A DNA stretch of 5,787 nucleotides from an uncultured Eubacteriales bacterium (GCA_934630445.1 CAKTWY010000160.1:1-5787); one strand, 5' to 3'. Shown: positions 1-5,574, counted from the stretch's first letter. Translations and numbers: made by a program. The notes: a model not told the origin generated them from the letters alone.

Positions 1-69
1 TATTTATATCATGCAATCCGGTTCGGAGCATATCCGCCAGATAGAACGTCTGGGCCTCGTTGTATAAAG
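1..69 (-). other. Left-edge stretch with a possible partial leftward ORF
   Basis: This stretch has no confident gene. On the minus strand one frame is open from a TGA near 115 to the left edge and reads protein-like at its end (…LYNEAQTFYLADM…). The only in-frame ATG is at 31-29 and has no Shine-Dalgarno site before it. A second minus-strand frame gives a 37-residue ORF from an ATG at 122-120 to a TGA at 11-9, also without a good ribosome site. The leftward promoter at 158-186 would transcribe this stretch in the present orientation, which is the main reason to record it. I do not recognise a family. It may be the start of a gene lying mostly outside the window, or noise. Confidence 0.2.
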
Positions 70-92
70 TACAAAATGTCCGTTTTGTAGTA
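70..92 (+). repeat. Left inverted repeat of the putative inverton
   Basis: This 23-bp site reads TACAAAA, then a 6-bp centre TGTCCG, then TTTTGTA followed by GTA. The 7-bp arms are perfect inverted repeats of each other and the centre is asymmetric. That is the usual form of a tyrosine-recombinase crossover site, with two binding arms around a short directional overlap. Its reverse complement matches 347-369 at 22 of 23 positions. Weaker similarity continues outward from the segment in both copies (TTATACA here against TTATGCA at the right copy, with a 2-nt offset). Confidence 0.7.
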
Positions 93-121
93 CGAAGGAC
101 TAAACGGCGGGAAAAGCATCA

Positions 122-150
122 TTCACTAAAAAGATAAAACCCTGTATACA
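122..150 (+). promoter_or_regulatory. Weak possible rightward promoter inside the segment
   Basis: TTCACT (122-127) and TATACA (145-150) are separated by 17 bp. Each matches only four of six consensus positions, so this is marginal. Any rightward transcript from here would meet the terminator at 267-304 before the gene at 400. Confidence 0.2.
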
Positions 151-157
151 TATTGTT

Positions 158-186
158 ATTGTACTACTCGGTTCCTCATTTTTCAA
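158..186 (-). promoter_or_regulatory. Sigma-A-type promoter facing left, inside the putative inverton
   Basis: On the minus strand, -35 TTGAAA (plus-strand positions 181-186) is followed after exactly 17 bp by -10 TACAAT (158-163). Each hexamer matches five of six consensus positions. Transcription would start near 151 and run toward the left edge, away from the surface-protein operon. It is the best promoter match I found between 1 and 790. If the segment bounded by the 23-bp repeats inverts, this promoter would face right with a start near 288 and would drive the genes from 400 onward. Confidence 0.6.
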
Positions 187-216
187 GAGAATTCGACCAA
201 TAGGCAATACAGATAG

Positions 217-243
217 GCCGGTAAAAATTATTTTTTTACCGGC
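217..243. other. Perfect 11-bp hairpin with a GC base and A/T apex
   Basis: GCCGGTAAAAA (217-227) and TTTTTACCGGC (233-243) are exact inverted repeats around a TTATT loop. The A and T runs lie inside the upper stem and no T-run follows the GC-rich base. It therefore does not have standard intrinsic-terminator form in either direction. It could be a dyad operator or an RNA structure. It lies upstream of the leftward promoter in the present orientation. Confidence 0.5.
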
Positions 244-266
244 GTATTTGCAATGCTCATTTTGAG

Positions 267-304
267 GCAGATTATCTTTTGAAATAGAAAAAAATCTGCT
301 TTTT
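267..304 (+). terminator. Rightward intrinsic terminator inside the putative inverton
   Basis: GCAGATT (267-273) pairs with AATCTGC (293-299), and inner TTTT/AAAA runs can extend the stem. A TTTTT tract follows directly at 300-304. The opposite strand has no T-run after the stem, so it is directional. It would stop rightward transcription before the gene at 400 in the present orientation. After inversion it would sit upstream of the reoriented promoter and face left. The stem is AT-rich, so its strength is uncertain. Confidence 0.5.
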
Positions 305-346
305 ACATCCGTTTCTCGCTCCTCCTTAAATCCGCTTCAAAGAGGA

Positions 347-369
347 TACTACAAAACGGACATTCTGTA
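347..369 (-). repeat. Right inverted repeat of the putative inverton
   Basis: This 23-bp site is the reverse complement of 70-92 except at position 365, where C replaces T. The arms TACAAAA (350-356) and TTCTGTA (363-369) flank the centre CGGACA, the complement of the left centre, so the two sites face each other as inversion requires. It ends 30 bp before the GTG start at 400. A TATTAT at 368-373 overlaps its end but has no acceptable -35. Confidence 0.7.
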
Positions 370-384
370 TTATGCAGAGGGTTT

Positions 385-391
385 GAGGAGG
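385..391 (+). promoter_or_regulatory. Shine-Dalgarno site that fixes the GTG start at 400
   Basis: GAGGAGG lies 8 nt before the GTG at 400-402. The nearby ATG at 392-394 is in another frame, abuts the site and meets a TGA after three codons. The GTG is therefore the usable start. Confidence 0.7.
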
Positions 392-399
392 ATGAAATT

Positions 400-729
400 G
401 TGAAAACAGAACAGTCTTTATTGGATTATCTTGCGATGAGGCTCGGCTGCCTCTATCTGTCTGACCTGAGATTTTTAGGCCCCTGGCAAACAGTTTGCCT
501 GATCCGGGAGATAAAGCAAATTCCGGCCTGCGCCGCGCCGGCAAGAGAATGGAACGATGCGTTGAAATATCTGGTGGGCGCGGTTCCGGAACAGAGTGCA
601 GATCTGGCCAAAAAACGCTGCATTGCCCTTTTGGAACAGTCTGCTTTCAAAAATCGGCAATCTGGTTCAGACGAAATGCGCGCAGCGCGCAACAATCAAC
701 CTTGCCGTTTATCCAGCCTGCGAGGGTGA
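400..729 (+). CDS. Small protein of unknown function, first gene of the operon
   Basis: This ORF of 109 residues starts at GTG with a strong Shine-Dalgarno site at ideal spacing. I do not recognise a named family. Residues 1-85 look like a compact, mostly helical cytoplasmic protein (SLLDYLAMRLGCLYLSDL near the N-terminus, then EWNDALKYLVG around residues 50-60). The last 25 residues are polar and of low complexity, and may be disordered. There is no signal peptide, transmembrane segment or obvious DNA-binding motif. The stop lies 61 nt before the next gene and I found no promoter between, so the two are probably co-transcribed. It is the first gene downstream of the putative inverton and so would switch with it. 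A regulatory role is possible but only a guess from position. Confidence 0.65.
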   Translation: MKTEQSLLDYLAMRLGCLYLSDLRFLGPWQTVCLIREIKQIPACAAPAREWNDALKYLVGAVPEQSADLAKKRCIALLEQSAFKNRQSGSDEMRAARNNQPCRLSSLRG

Positions 730-790
730 GTGCTGTGCCCGGCAGATTGGTTTGAAATAAATTTCATCATTTCTTTGGGAGGTAGGAAAA

Positions 791-1042
791 ATGAAAACAA
801 GATTACTGGCAGCACTTCTTACGCTGTGCATGCTCCTGACAATGGCGCCGGCAATGCTTGCGGCAGAGACGGCAACGCTGTATGTGGATGCGGCGTCGAC
901 TGCGGAGCATCCGGACGGTACGCAGGAAAATGCATATAAAACCATTGCGGACGCCATTGAAGCGGCCTCTTCCGGGGATACTGTTTATATCAAAGACGGC
1001 ATCTACCGTGAGAGCGTCGTCATCGGCGCAGGCAAAACCTGA
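791..1042 (+). CDS. N-terminal fragment: signal peptide and start of first beta-helix
   Basis: This 83-residue ORF holds the export signal of the broken surface protein. Lys2 and Arg4 precede a hydrophobic stretch (residues 5-18), then AMLAAET gives a likely signal peptidase I cleavage after Ala24 or Ala25. The mature part begins LYVDAAS and continues with NAYKTIADAIEAASSGDTVY, the N-terminal cap typical of DUF1565-like pectin-lyase-fold proteins. It ends at TGA 1040-1042, caused by the frameshift. If translated alone it would give a secreted stub of about 58 residues with no complete fold. The start is secure because of the ribosome site and the signal peptide. Confidence 0.6.
   Translation: MKTRLLAALLTLCMLLTMAPAMLAAETATLYVDAASTAEHPDGTQENAYKTIADAIEAASSGDTVYIKDGIYRESVVIGAGKT
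1037..1042 (+). other. Frameshift site in the surface-protein gene
   Basis: ACC TGA ends the upstream frame. Reading from C1039 in the -1 frame continues the protein for 513 codons to the TAG at 2578. Loss of one base from a CCC run is the simplest explanation. No A AAA AAG-type slippery heptamer is present, so programmed frameshifting is unlikely. Confidence 0.75.
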
Positions 1043-1122
1043 CGCTTGAGGGCGAATCGCAGGACGGCACGGTCATTCAGTTTGACCTGGCGAGCAAGAA
1101 TGACACGGCCACGTATAATGGC

Positions 1123-2580
1123 ATGGCGCGCTATCCGATCGTGTATTCCGAGAGCGACCTGACGCTGCGCAACCTGACGGTCGCGGGCCCCACGGCACAG
1201 CACCATGGCATCAGCGGCATCCTGGCCAAGGCCGGACTCGTGATGGAGCGCGTCACGGTCAGAGATATCCGCTGCACAGCGGATGGACAGTATGTCTGCG
1301 GCGTGACGACCTATGGTCATGGCATTATGATCGAAGGTACGGGCAGCGCGTCCATTACGGATTGTACGATCAAAGATTTTCAGAAAAACGCCGTTGATAT
1401 CAATGCCACCGGCGAGGTCGTATTGGAAAGAAACGAGATTATCGGCGTCGGCGCGCAGCAGATCATCGCCCAGAACGGCATTGTCGCCAGAGACGGAAAG
1501 ATCACAGCCACCGGCAACCTGATTTCCGGCTTGTCTTATACTGCAGACAATGAGTGGAAGTATGCTTCCACCGGCATTTATCCTTTGGCGGGGGTCGACG
1601 AACTGACGCTGACTCAAAACACGCTGGATGCTGTGGACAGCCCCATATATACGGATGAGGTCGACGAAGCGGTACTGCAGGCGGCCACCATCGAAGGCAA
1701 TACTGTTACCAACCGCGTTTTGGGTGTTCAGATGGGTGACGCTTGGTATGCCACTGTCGAGGAAGCCGTGAAAGCTGCTGAGGCGGGCGCTGTGATCAGG
1801 ATTTATCCCGGTGATTACAATATTCAGCAGGACAACATCACTGTGGTATCCGGTGAGACGGGCTGGTACCTGCCGGTCGACAAATCGGTCACCCTGATGG
1901 GCGTAGACGAAGACGGCAACGAAATAACCGACGCGGCGCAGACAAAAGCCAATCTGTACAGCACCGACTATTCTGCCAATGGGGCGTGGGCGACGCAGAA
2001 CCTCATCACGGTGTTTGCGGATAATGTGACCATTTCCGGCCTGACGATCATGAACAAGATCGACGCGAATAAAGCTTTGGAAGTGGTCGCGGGCGCCGAC
2101 AATTTCGTGATTAAAAACTGCACGTTCGCACCCATTGCGGAAGATCTGCTTGCAGGTCTTGACGCGGGAGAGCTCGGCGGTTATACATATGACGAATACA
2201 AGGATTTTGGCGCTTCCCTCTACTTTGACGGCGATATGACCGCTACGGTGGAAAACAATTATTTTGATCGTTCCAATATTACGTTTGACGGCACCGCGGC
2301 GGCGGAGATCACCGTTTCCAACAATGTTTTTGAAGGCGTCAAGTGCTGGAATAACGATCCAAACTATACCTATTCGTCCATCGGATATACCACCTGGGAT
2401 AATCCGCCGATTACCGATATTTCCGGCGCAGGTCTGGATATTCAGAAAAACCAGTTTATCGATGCCGGTAAGGTCAATTTTTCCAAGGTGACCGCAGGTC
2501 AGGTCGATCTGAGCGCCAACTACTGGGAAGATATGGACCTGACGCAGGCGATCGTAGGCGGGGAAAACGATGCCGTTTAG
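1123..2580 (+). CDS. Middle fragment: first and second beta-helix modules
   Basis: This is an open frame of 485 codons from the first ATG after the frameshift to the TAG at 2578. The frame is already coding from 1039 (LTLEGESQDGTVIQFDL), so the ATG is internal to the ancestral gene (about residue 112), and it has no ribosome site. Residues 12-140 show beta-helix rungs such as HGIMIEGTGSASITDCTI and LERNEIIG. A second module starts at about residue 202 (VQMGDAWYATVEEAVKAAEAG) and runs to ANYWED at 465-470. There is no signal peptide in this fragment. These folds often bind or cleave polysaccharides, but I see no catalytic residues I can name, so enzymatic activity is unknown. Confidence 0.55.
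   Translation: MARYPIVYSESDLTLRNLTVAGPTAQHHGISGILAKAGLVMERVTVRDIRCTADGQYVCGVTTYGHGIMIEGTGSASITDCTIKDFQKNAVDINATGEVVLERNEIIGVGAQQIIAQNGIVARDGKITATGNLISGLSYTADNEWKYASTGIYPLAGVDELTLTQNTLDAVDSPIYTDEVDEAVLQAATIEGNTVTNRVLGVQMGDAWYATVEEAVKAAEAGAVIRIYPGDYNIQQDNITVVSGETGWYLPVDKSVTLMGVDEDGNEITDAAQTKANLYSTDYSANGAWATQNLITVFADNVTISGLTIMNKIDANKALEVVAGADNFVIKNCTFAPIAEDLLAGLDAGELGGYTYDEYKDFGASLYFDGDMTATVENNYFDRSNITFDGTAAAEITVSNNVFEGVKCWNNDPNYTYSSIGYTTWDNPPITDISGAGLDIQKNQFIDAGKVNFSKVTAGQVDLSANYWEDMDLTQAIVGGENDAV
2578..2580 (+). other. In-frame TAG inside the surface-protein gene
   Basis: GTT TAG GTT interrupts a frame that is open for hundreds of codons on both sides. The text around it (ENDAV, stop, VSTVYTDKEMTQL) lines up with the equivalent linker of the next module (GQNITIEQEPYYVNESMTKL). 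This shows the stop falls inside a conserved linker rather than at a natural protein end. Confidence 0.8.
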
Positions 2581-2607
2581 GTTTCCACCGTTTACACGGA
2601 CAAAGAG

Positions 2608-4296
2608 ATGACGCAGCTGCTCGAAGTCTCCGTCGGGGGGAAAACGCTTCAGGAAAAGATCGATGCTGCGCAGCCCGGCGCGGTCATCGATCTGGAAGGG
2701 AAATACTGGCCTGGCAACCTGAGCGTGGATAAAGCGCTCACGCTTAAAAACGGCAAGGTCGATACCGTTACCGCAGTCGGCGCGATCGACGGGCTTGCCT
2801 TTGAGCATCTCACCTTCCTGGGCGCATCCACTGAAAAGAATCTGGATACCACCCCTACTGCACTGTATCTCCAGGGCAGCCCCGACGTCATGAAAAACGT
2901 GCTGGTAGACACATGCGTTTTCCAGGGGCCGGCTTCCGATCAGGTGACGATGGCCATTACCACGCTGAATGTGGAGAACCTGACCGTTAAAAACAGCACG
3001 ATTGACGGCTATACCGTTTCTGCCTACCACAATCCGGGGCAGGGCGGCAATATCAAATACGAGGACAATACCATTCGGAATGTAAAATCCGGCATTGGCT
3101 TCATTGCGACGACGGGTGTCACGATCACCGGCAATACGTTTGAAAACGCCAACGGCATCCGCCTGGAAGACAACTGGGGCGCGGGAGACCTGTGCACGGA
3201 TGTAAACATTACCGATAATAAGTTCCTGTCTGTTTCAGAGGATGATACCTATGGGCAGTATGCCGTCCGCACGGTGAACAGCAGCGGCGCCGCCGGGTAT
3301 GAGGGCGAGCTTGCGCTGGATCACAACTATTGGGGTTCCTCTGAGCCGGATTTTGATCAGCTCATTGTCACGGGGGATGGGCAGAACATCACCATTGAGC
3401 AGGAGCCGTACTATGTAAATGAATCCATGACAAAGCTCAATACGCGCTCTAACGTCAGCATTGGCGGCGGCGCGGGAACGGCAGATGAATATTCCATCAC
3501 CGTGAACAAAGGCGAAAACGGCACGGTTTCGGTCGGCAACAGCACCGCAGAAGAAGGCAGTACGGTCGTTATCAGCGTAACGCCGGATAAAGGGTACAGC
3601 CTGTCGAAACTGACCGTCACAGGAAAAGACGGCTCTGCGCTCACGCTGACCGATAAGGGGAACGGACAGTATACCTTCACCATGCCCGCCTCAGAAGTTG
3701 AGATAGCCGCCGCTTTCGTACCGGAGGGCGGTATACCCGCTGAAGATCTGCCTTTTGCCGATGTCCATCAGAACGACTGGTTTTATGATGCAGTGCAGTT
3801 TGTCTATGGCGAGAGGATGATGAACGGCACGGCAGAGAACCTGTTCAGCCCCGAGCAGACGACGACGCGCGGTATGATCGTCACCATTCTCTATCGCCTG
3901 GAAGGGGAGCCGGACGCGGAAGGCAATCCCTTTGCCGATGTGGCGGAAAATGCGTATTACAAAGATGCCATATCCTGGGCCGCTGCCAATCATATTGCAG
4001 GCGGCTACGGAAACGGGCGCTTCGGGCCTGACGACAGCATCACACGCGAACAGCTCGCCGCCATCTTATACCGCTATGCGGATTATAAGGGGATCGATAC
4101 GGCAGCTTCGGGTGATCTGTCTGCCTTTGCAGATGGCAGCAGCGCGTCGGAATGGGCAGCAGCGGCGCTTGCCTGGGCGGTTGAAAAAGGCGTCATGAAC
4201 GGAAAGGGCAGCGGCGTACTTGACCCTGCCGGAACGGCGATCCGCGCTGAAAGTGCACAAATGTTGATGAATTTCTGCGAAAAGGTTATGAAGTAA
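2608..4296 (+). CDS. C-terminal fragment: third beta-helix, InlB-like repeat, three SLH domains
   Basis: This is an open frame of 562 codons after the internal TAG, ending at TAA. Residues 10-243 form a third beta-helix module (GGKTLQEKIDAAQPGAVIDL to HNYWGSS), followed by a linker. Residues 295-371 match the Flg_new/InlB B-repeat type (ITVNKGENGTVSV … GYSLSKLTVTG … YTFTMPASEVEIAAAF). Three SLH domains follow, at about 382-431, 442-490 and 504-556, with motif variants TTTRGM, SITREQ and AIRAES. ITRE/TRAE-type motifs contact the pyruvylated wall polymer in characterised SLH proteins. The ATG has only a weak upstream AAAGAG and no signal peptide follows, so re-initiated product would stay in the cytoplasm. 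Confidence 0.6.
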   Translation: MTQLLEVSVGGKTLQEKIDAAQPGAVIDLEGKYWPGNLSVDKALTLKNGKVDTVTAVGAIDGLAFEHLTFLGASTEKNLDTTPTALYLQGSPDVMKNVLVDTCVFQGPASDQVTMAITTLNVENLTVKNSTIDGYTVSAYHNPGQGGNIKYEDNTIRNVKSGIGFIATTGVTITGNTFENANGIRLEDNWGAGDLCTDVNITDNKFLSVSEDDTYGQYAVRTVNSSGAAGYEGELALDHNYWGSSEPDFDQLIVTGDGQNITIEQEPYYVNESMTKLNTRSNVSIGGGAGTADEYSITVNKGENGTVSVGNSTAEEGSTVVISVTPDKGYSLSKLTVTGKDGSALTLTDKGNGQYTFTMPASEVEIAAAFVPEGGIPAEDLPFADVHQNDWFYDAVQFVYGERMMNGTAENLFSPEQTTTRGMIVTILYRLEGEPDAEGNPFADVAENAYYKDAISWAAANHIAGGYGNGRFGPDDSITREQLAAILYRYADYKGIDTAASGDLSAFADGSSASEWAAAALAWAVEKGVMNGKGSGVLDPAGTAIRAESAQMLMNFCEKVMK

Positions 4297-4304
4297 ACAG
4301 GTCG

Positions 4305-4332
4305 TTCTTCCCTGCGCGCCGCGCGGGAAGGA
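4305..4332 (+). terminator. GC-rich hairpin just after the SLH gene
   Basis: CTTCCC (4307-4312) and GCGC (4314-4317) pair with GCGC (4321-4324) and GGGAAG (4325-4330), with one bulged T and a GCC loop. The stem begins 8 nt after the TAA at 4294-4296. No T-run follows, so it is not a canonical intrinsic terminator. It may still end the operon together with the palindrome at 4360-4402, or protect the 3' end of the message. Confidence 0.4.
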
Positions 4333-4359
4333 GAGGCCCCTCTAAAAGCCCGACACAAA

Positions 4360-4402
4360 GAGCGCCTGCCGGCGGACCATTATGGTCCGCCGGCAGGCGC
4401 TC
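4360..4402. terminator. Near-perfect 43-bp palindrome between convergent genes
   Basis: Arms of 21 bp (4360-4380 and 4382-4402) are exact inverted repeats around a single T. It lies between the 3' ends of the rightward SLH gene and the leftward SIS gene, where a shared bidirectional terminator is expected. Leftward, the stem is followed by a weak T-containing tract (CTTTGTGT); rightward there is none. The position supports a terminator role, but the missing strong T-runs leave room for another function such as a protein-binding dyad. Confidence 0.55.
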
Positions 4403-4457
4403 CTGCGTTCATGGGTTTACCGGGCAGCTGTTTCTGCACCCTGCAAAAAAGAATGCT

Positions 4458-5504
4458 TTATTTCGTGATCGTGACCTTGTTCAGCCCGCGCGGCGCATCC
4501 GGGTTCTGGCCTTTGACCTCGGTCAGGCGGCAGGCGAACATCTGCATCAGGATGATGATCGGGAAGATCGCCGCCTCGTTGGTAAAGTCCTGCGGCAGTC
4601 TGAGCGCGCACGAACCGCGCGCAGCGAGCGCCTCATCCGTCGTGATGGAGAGGATGTCCGCGCCGGCGTTTTCAAGCTTGGTGGTGATGTCGGCCGCGTC
4701 CTTATATTCCTTTTGGTCGGCCGCGATGACAAAGACCGGCGTGTGGCGGTCGACCATCGCAAACGGTCCGTGATGGAAGTCGGAAATTGCGTATCCGCGT
4801 GCGCGGGTATAGCTTGTCTCCGCCAGCTTTAAGGAAATTTCAAACGCGAGCGGGAGGTTCACGCCGCGCGCAAGGACGAAGCAGTCCGTCATAAAGCGGT
4901 AGCGCGGCACGATCGCTTCGATCTCATCCGCCATTCCGATGGCCTTTTCGGCCATATCAGGCACTTTTTTGACCAGCTCGAGCAGCTGCGCGTTCCCGCT
5001 CCACTCGGCCGCGAGCGTGAGAAGAATGTAAAGCTGCGCGGTAAAGGTCTTGGTTGCGGCGAGCGCGCATTCCTTTTCCGCAAAGCAGTTCAGGTGGTAT
5101 TTCGCCTCTTTCGCGAGGGGCGAATCGGCGTTGTTGGTGATGCTCACGGTGATTGCGCCCGAGGCATTGCCCGCACGGATGATTTCCAGCACATCCGCGG
5201 CCATGCCGGACTGCGACGCCGCGATCACGACGGTATTTTCCAGATGATACGTGCCGCCGTACACCGTGATAACGGACGGGGAGGTCAGCGCGCAGGGGAG
5301 GCCCTTGTAGATCTCCAGAAGATACTTCGCGTACTGGCACGCATGGTCAGATGTGCCGCGTCCGCCGAAAACCACAGTGTGCGGTTTTTTCTCATTCAAT
5401 TCCGCCACAAGCGCGCGGATGGTATCGATATTCTGCGCATAGGTGCGCTTTAACACGTCGGGCTGCTGATGGATTTCCTTCCACATGACGGTGTTGCTGG
5501 TCAT
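4458..5504 (-). CDS. Double-SIS-domain sugar-phosphate isomerase/deaminase (GlmS-C/NagB-II/AgaS-like)
   Basis: This protein of 348 residues has two SIS domains and corresponds to the isomerase half of glucosamine-6-phosphate synthase without the glutaminase domain. Its length is typical of NagB-II and AgaS. Recognisable elements in order: MWKEIHQQPDVL (7-18); GGRGTSDHACQYAKYLLE (47-64); SQSG (97-100), the phosphate-binding loop; AATKTFTAQL (149-158); LARG (211-214); SLKLAETSY (224-232), whose Glu229 matches the GlmS catalytic Glu; HHGP (244-247), matching the GlmS His loop; and PRGLNK (338-343), whose Lys343 matches the C-terminal active-site Lys. Likely reactions are deamination/isomerisation of an amino-sugar phosphate or cleavage of a glycated-amine phosphate (FrlB-like), in the cytoplasm. 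The exact substrate cannot be read from sequence. The ATG has GGGGAGG 7 nt upstream. It stands alone, convergent to the SLH gene, with its own promoter. Confidence 0.9.
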   Translation of the reverse strand: MTSNTVMWKEIHQQPDVLKRTYAQNIDTIRALVAELNEKKPHTVVFGGRGTSDHACQYAKYLLEIYKGLPCALTSPSVITVYGGTYHLENTVVIAASQSGMAADVLEIIRAGNASGAITVSITNNADSPLAKEAKYHLNCFAEKECALAATKTFTAQLYILLTLAAEWSGNAQLLELVKKVPDMAEKAIGMADEIEAIVPRYRFMTDCFVLARGVNLPLAFEISLKLAETSYTRARGYAISDFHHGPFAMVDRHTPVFVIAADQKEYKDAADITTKLENAGADILSITTDEALAARGSCALRLPQDFTNEAAIFPIIILMQMFACRLTEVKGQNPDAPRGLNKVTITK

Positions 5505-5511
5505 GATAAAA

Positions 5512-5518
5512 CCTCCCC
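5512..5518 (-). promoter_or_regulatory. Shine-Dalgarno site of the SIS-domain gene
   Basis: On the minus strand GGGGAGG precedes the ATG at 5504-5502 by 7 nt. It is a strong match and confirms this start. Confidence 0.8.
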
Positions 5519-5545
5519 AATTGATTCGTTTATTCCTGTGCTCTC

Positions 5546-5574
5546 ATTATATCAACGCTGACGCCTTTTTACAA
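5546..5574 (-). promoter_or_regulatory. Sigma-A-type promoter of the SIS-domain gene
   Basis: On the minus strand, TTGTAA (plus-strand positions 5569-5574) is followed after 17 bp by a consensus -10 TATAAT (5546-5551). Transcription should start near 5539, giving a leader of about 35 nt. I saw no clear operator dyad overlapping it. Confidence 0.75.

Larger units (their letters stand above)
70..369. other. Putative invertible promoter segment (phase-variation switch)
   Basis: Two 23-bp inverted repeats, differing at one position, bound 254 bp of non-coding AT-rich DNA directly upstream of the rightward genes. The segment holds one good sigma-A-like promoter facing left and one intrinsic terminator facing right. 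Inverting coordinates (x becomes 439-x) would place the promoter -10 at 276-281, facing right. It would then give a leader of about 110 nt to the GTG at 400, with the terminator behind it. Known clostridial switches, such as those upstream of cwpV and the flagellar operon of Clostridioides difficile, have this size and layout. Inversion itself cannot be seen in a single sequence. Alternatives are a pair of divergent operators or the termini of a small non-autonomous element. Confidence 0.6.
791..4296 (+). pseudogene. Broken gene for a large secreted beta-helix protein with SLH anchor
   Basis: Read through two lesions, this is one gene of about 1168 codons. It starts at an ATG with GGGAGG (777-782) 8 nt upstream. 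The order is: signal peptide (residues 1-25), three tandem right-handed beta-helix modules, an InlB/Flg_new-type repeat, and three SLH domains that in characterised proteins bind secondary cell-wall polymer. Lesion 1 is a -1 shift at about 1039: GGC AAA ACC runs into TGA, whereas restoring one C gives ACC CTG ACG CTT and a continuous GKTLTLEG. Lesion 2 is TAG at 2578-2580, about residue 597, in the same frame as the sequence on both sides; CAG to TAG is the simplest origin. A signal peptide without the anchor, or the anchor without a signal peptide, should not work. Either it is a genuine pseudogene or the assembly has two errors here. Confidence 0.8.

Noticed and set aside
94..346. Riboswitch or small RNA in the intergenic segment
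   Set aside because: The hairpins seen do not form any riboswitch core I recognise, and the promoter and terminator face away from each other instead of bounding one transcript.
70..369. Small transposon-like element (MITE) with terminal inverted repeats
   Set aside because: No matching target-site duplication is visible outside the repeats, and the repeats have an internal dyad with a directional centre and enclose a promoter and terminator. It is not fully excluded.
366..373. -10 box TATTAT overlapping the right inverted repeat
   Set aside because: No acceptable -35 hexamer lies 16-18 bp upstream and there is no TGn extension.
495..755. Rightward 86-codon ORF overlapping the small gene at 400-729
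   Set aside because: It lacks a ribosome site, has Arg/Gly-rich shadow composition and overlaps the better supported frame.
1031..1045. Programmed -1 ribosomal frameshift at AAAACC
   Set aside because: No X XXY YYZ slippery heptamer is in frame, the tRNA re-pairing would be poor, and a second lesion exists in the same gene, so mutation or error is simpler.
2578..2580. Genetic code with TAG read as an amino acid
   Set aside because: Only one in-frame TAG is seen, the gene has another inactivating lesion, and the Cys/Arg-rich partial gene itself appears to end in TAG.
1003..3030. A 675-codon open frame on the minus strand, antisense to the surface-protein gene
   Set aside because: It mirrors the codon pattern of the sense gene, has no ribosome site or recognisable domain, and the sense frame has clear signal peptide, beta-helix and SLH features. 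Long antisense frames are common in GC-rich genes with biased codons.
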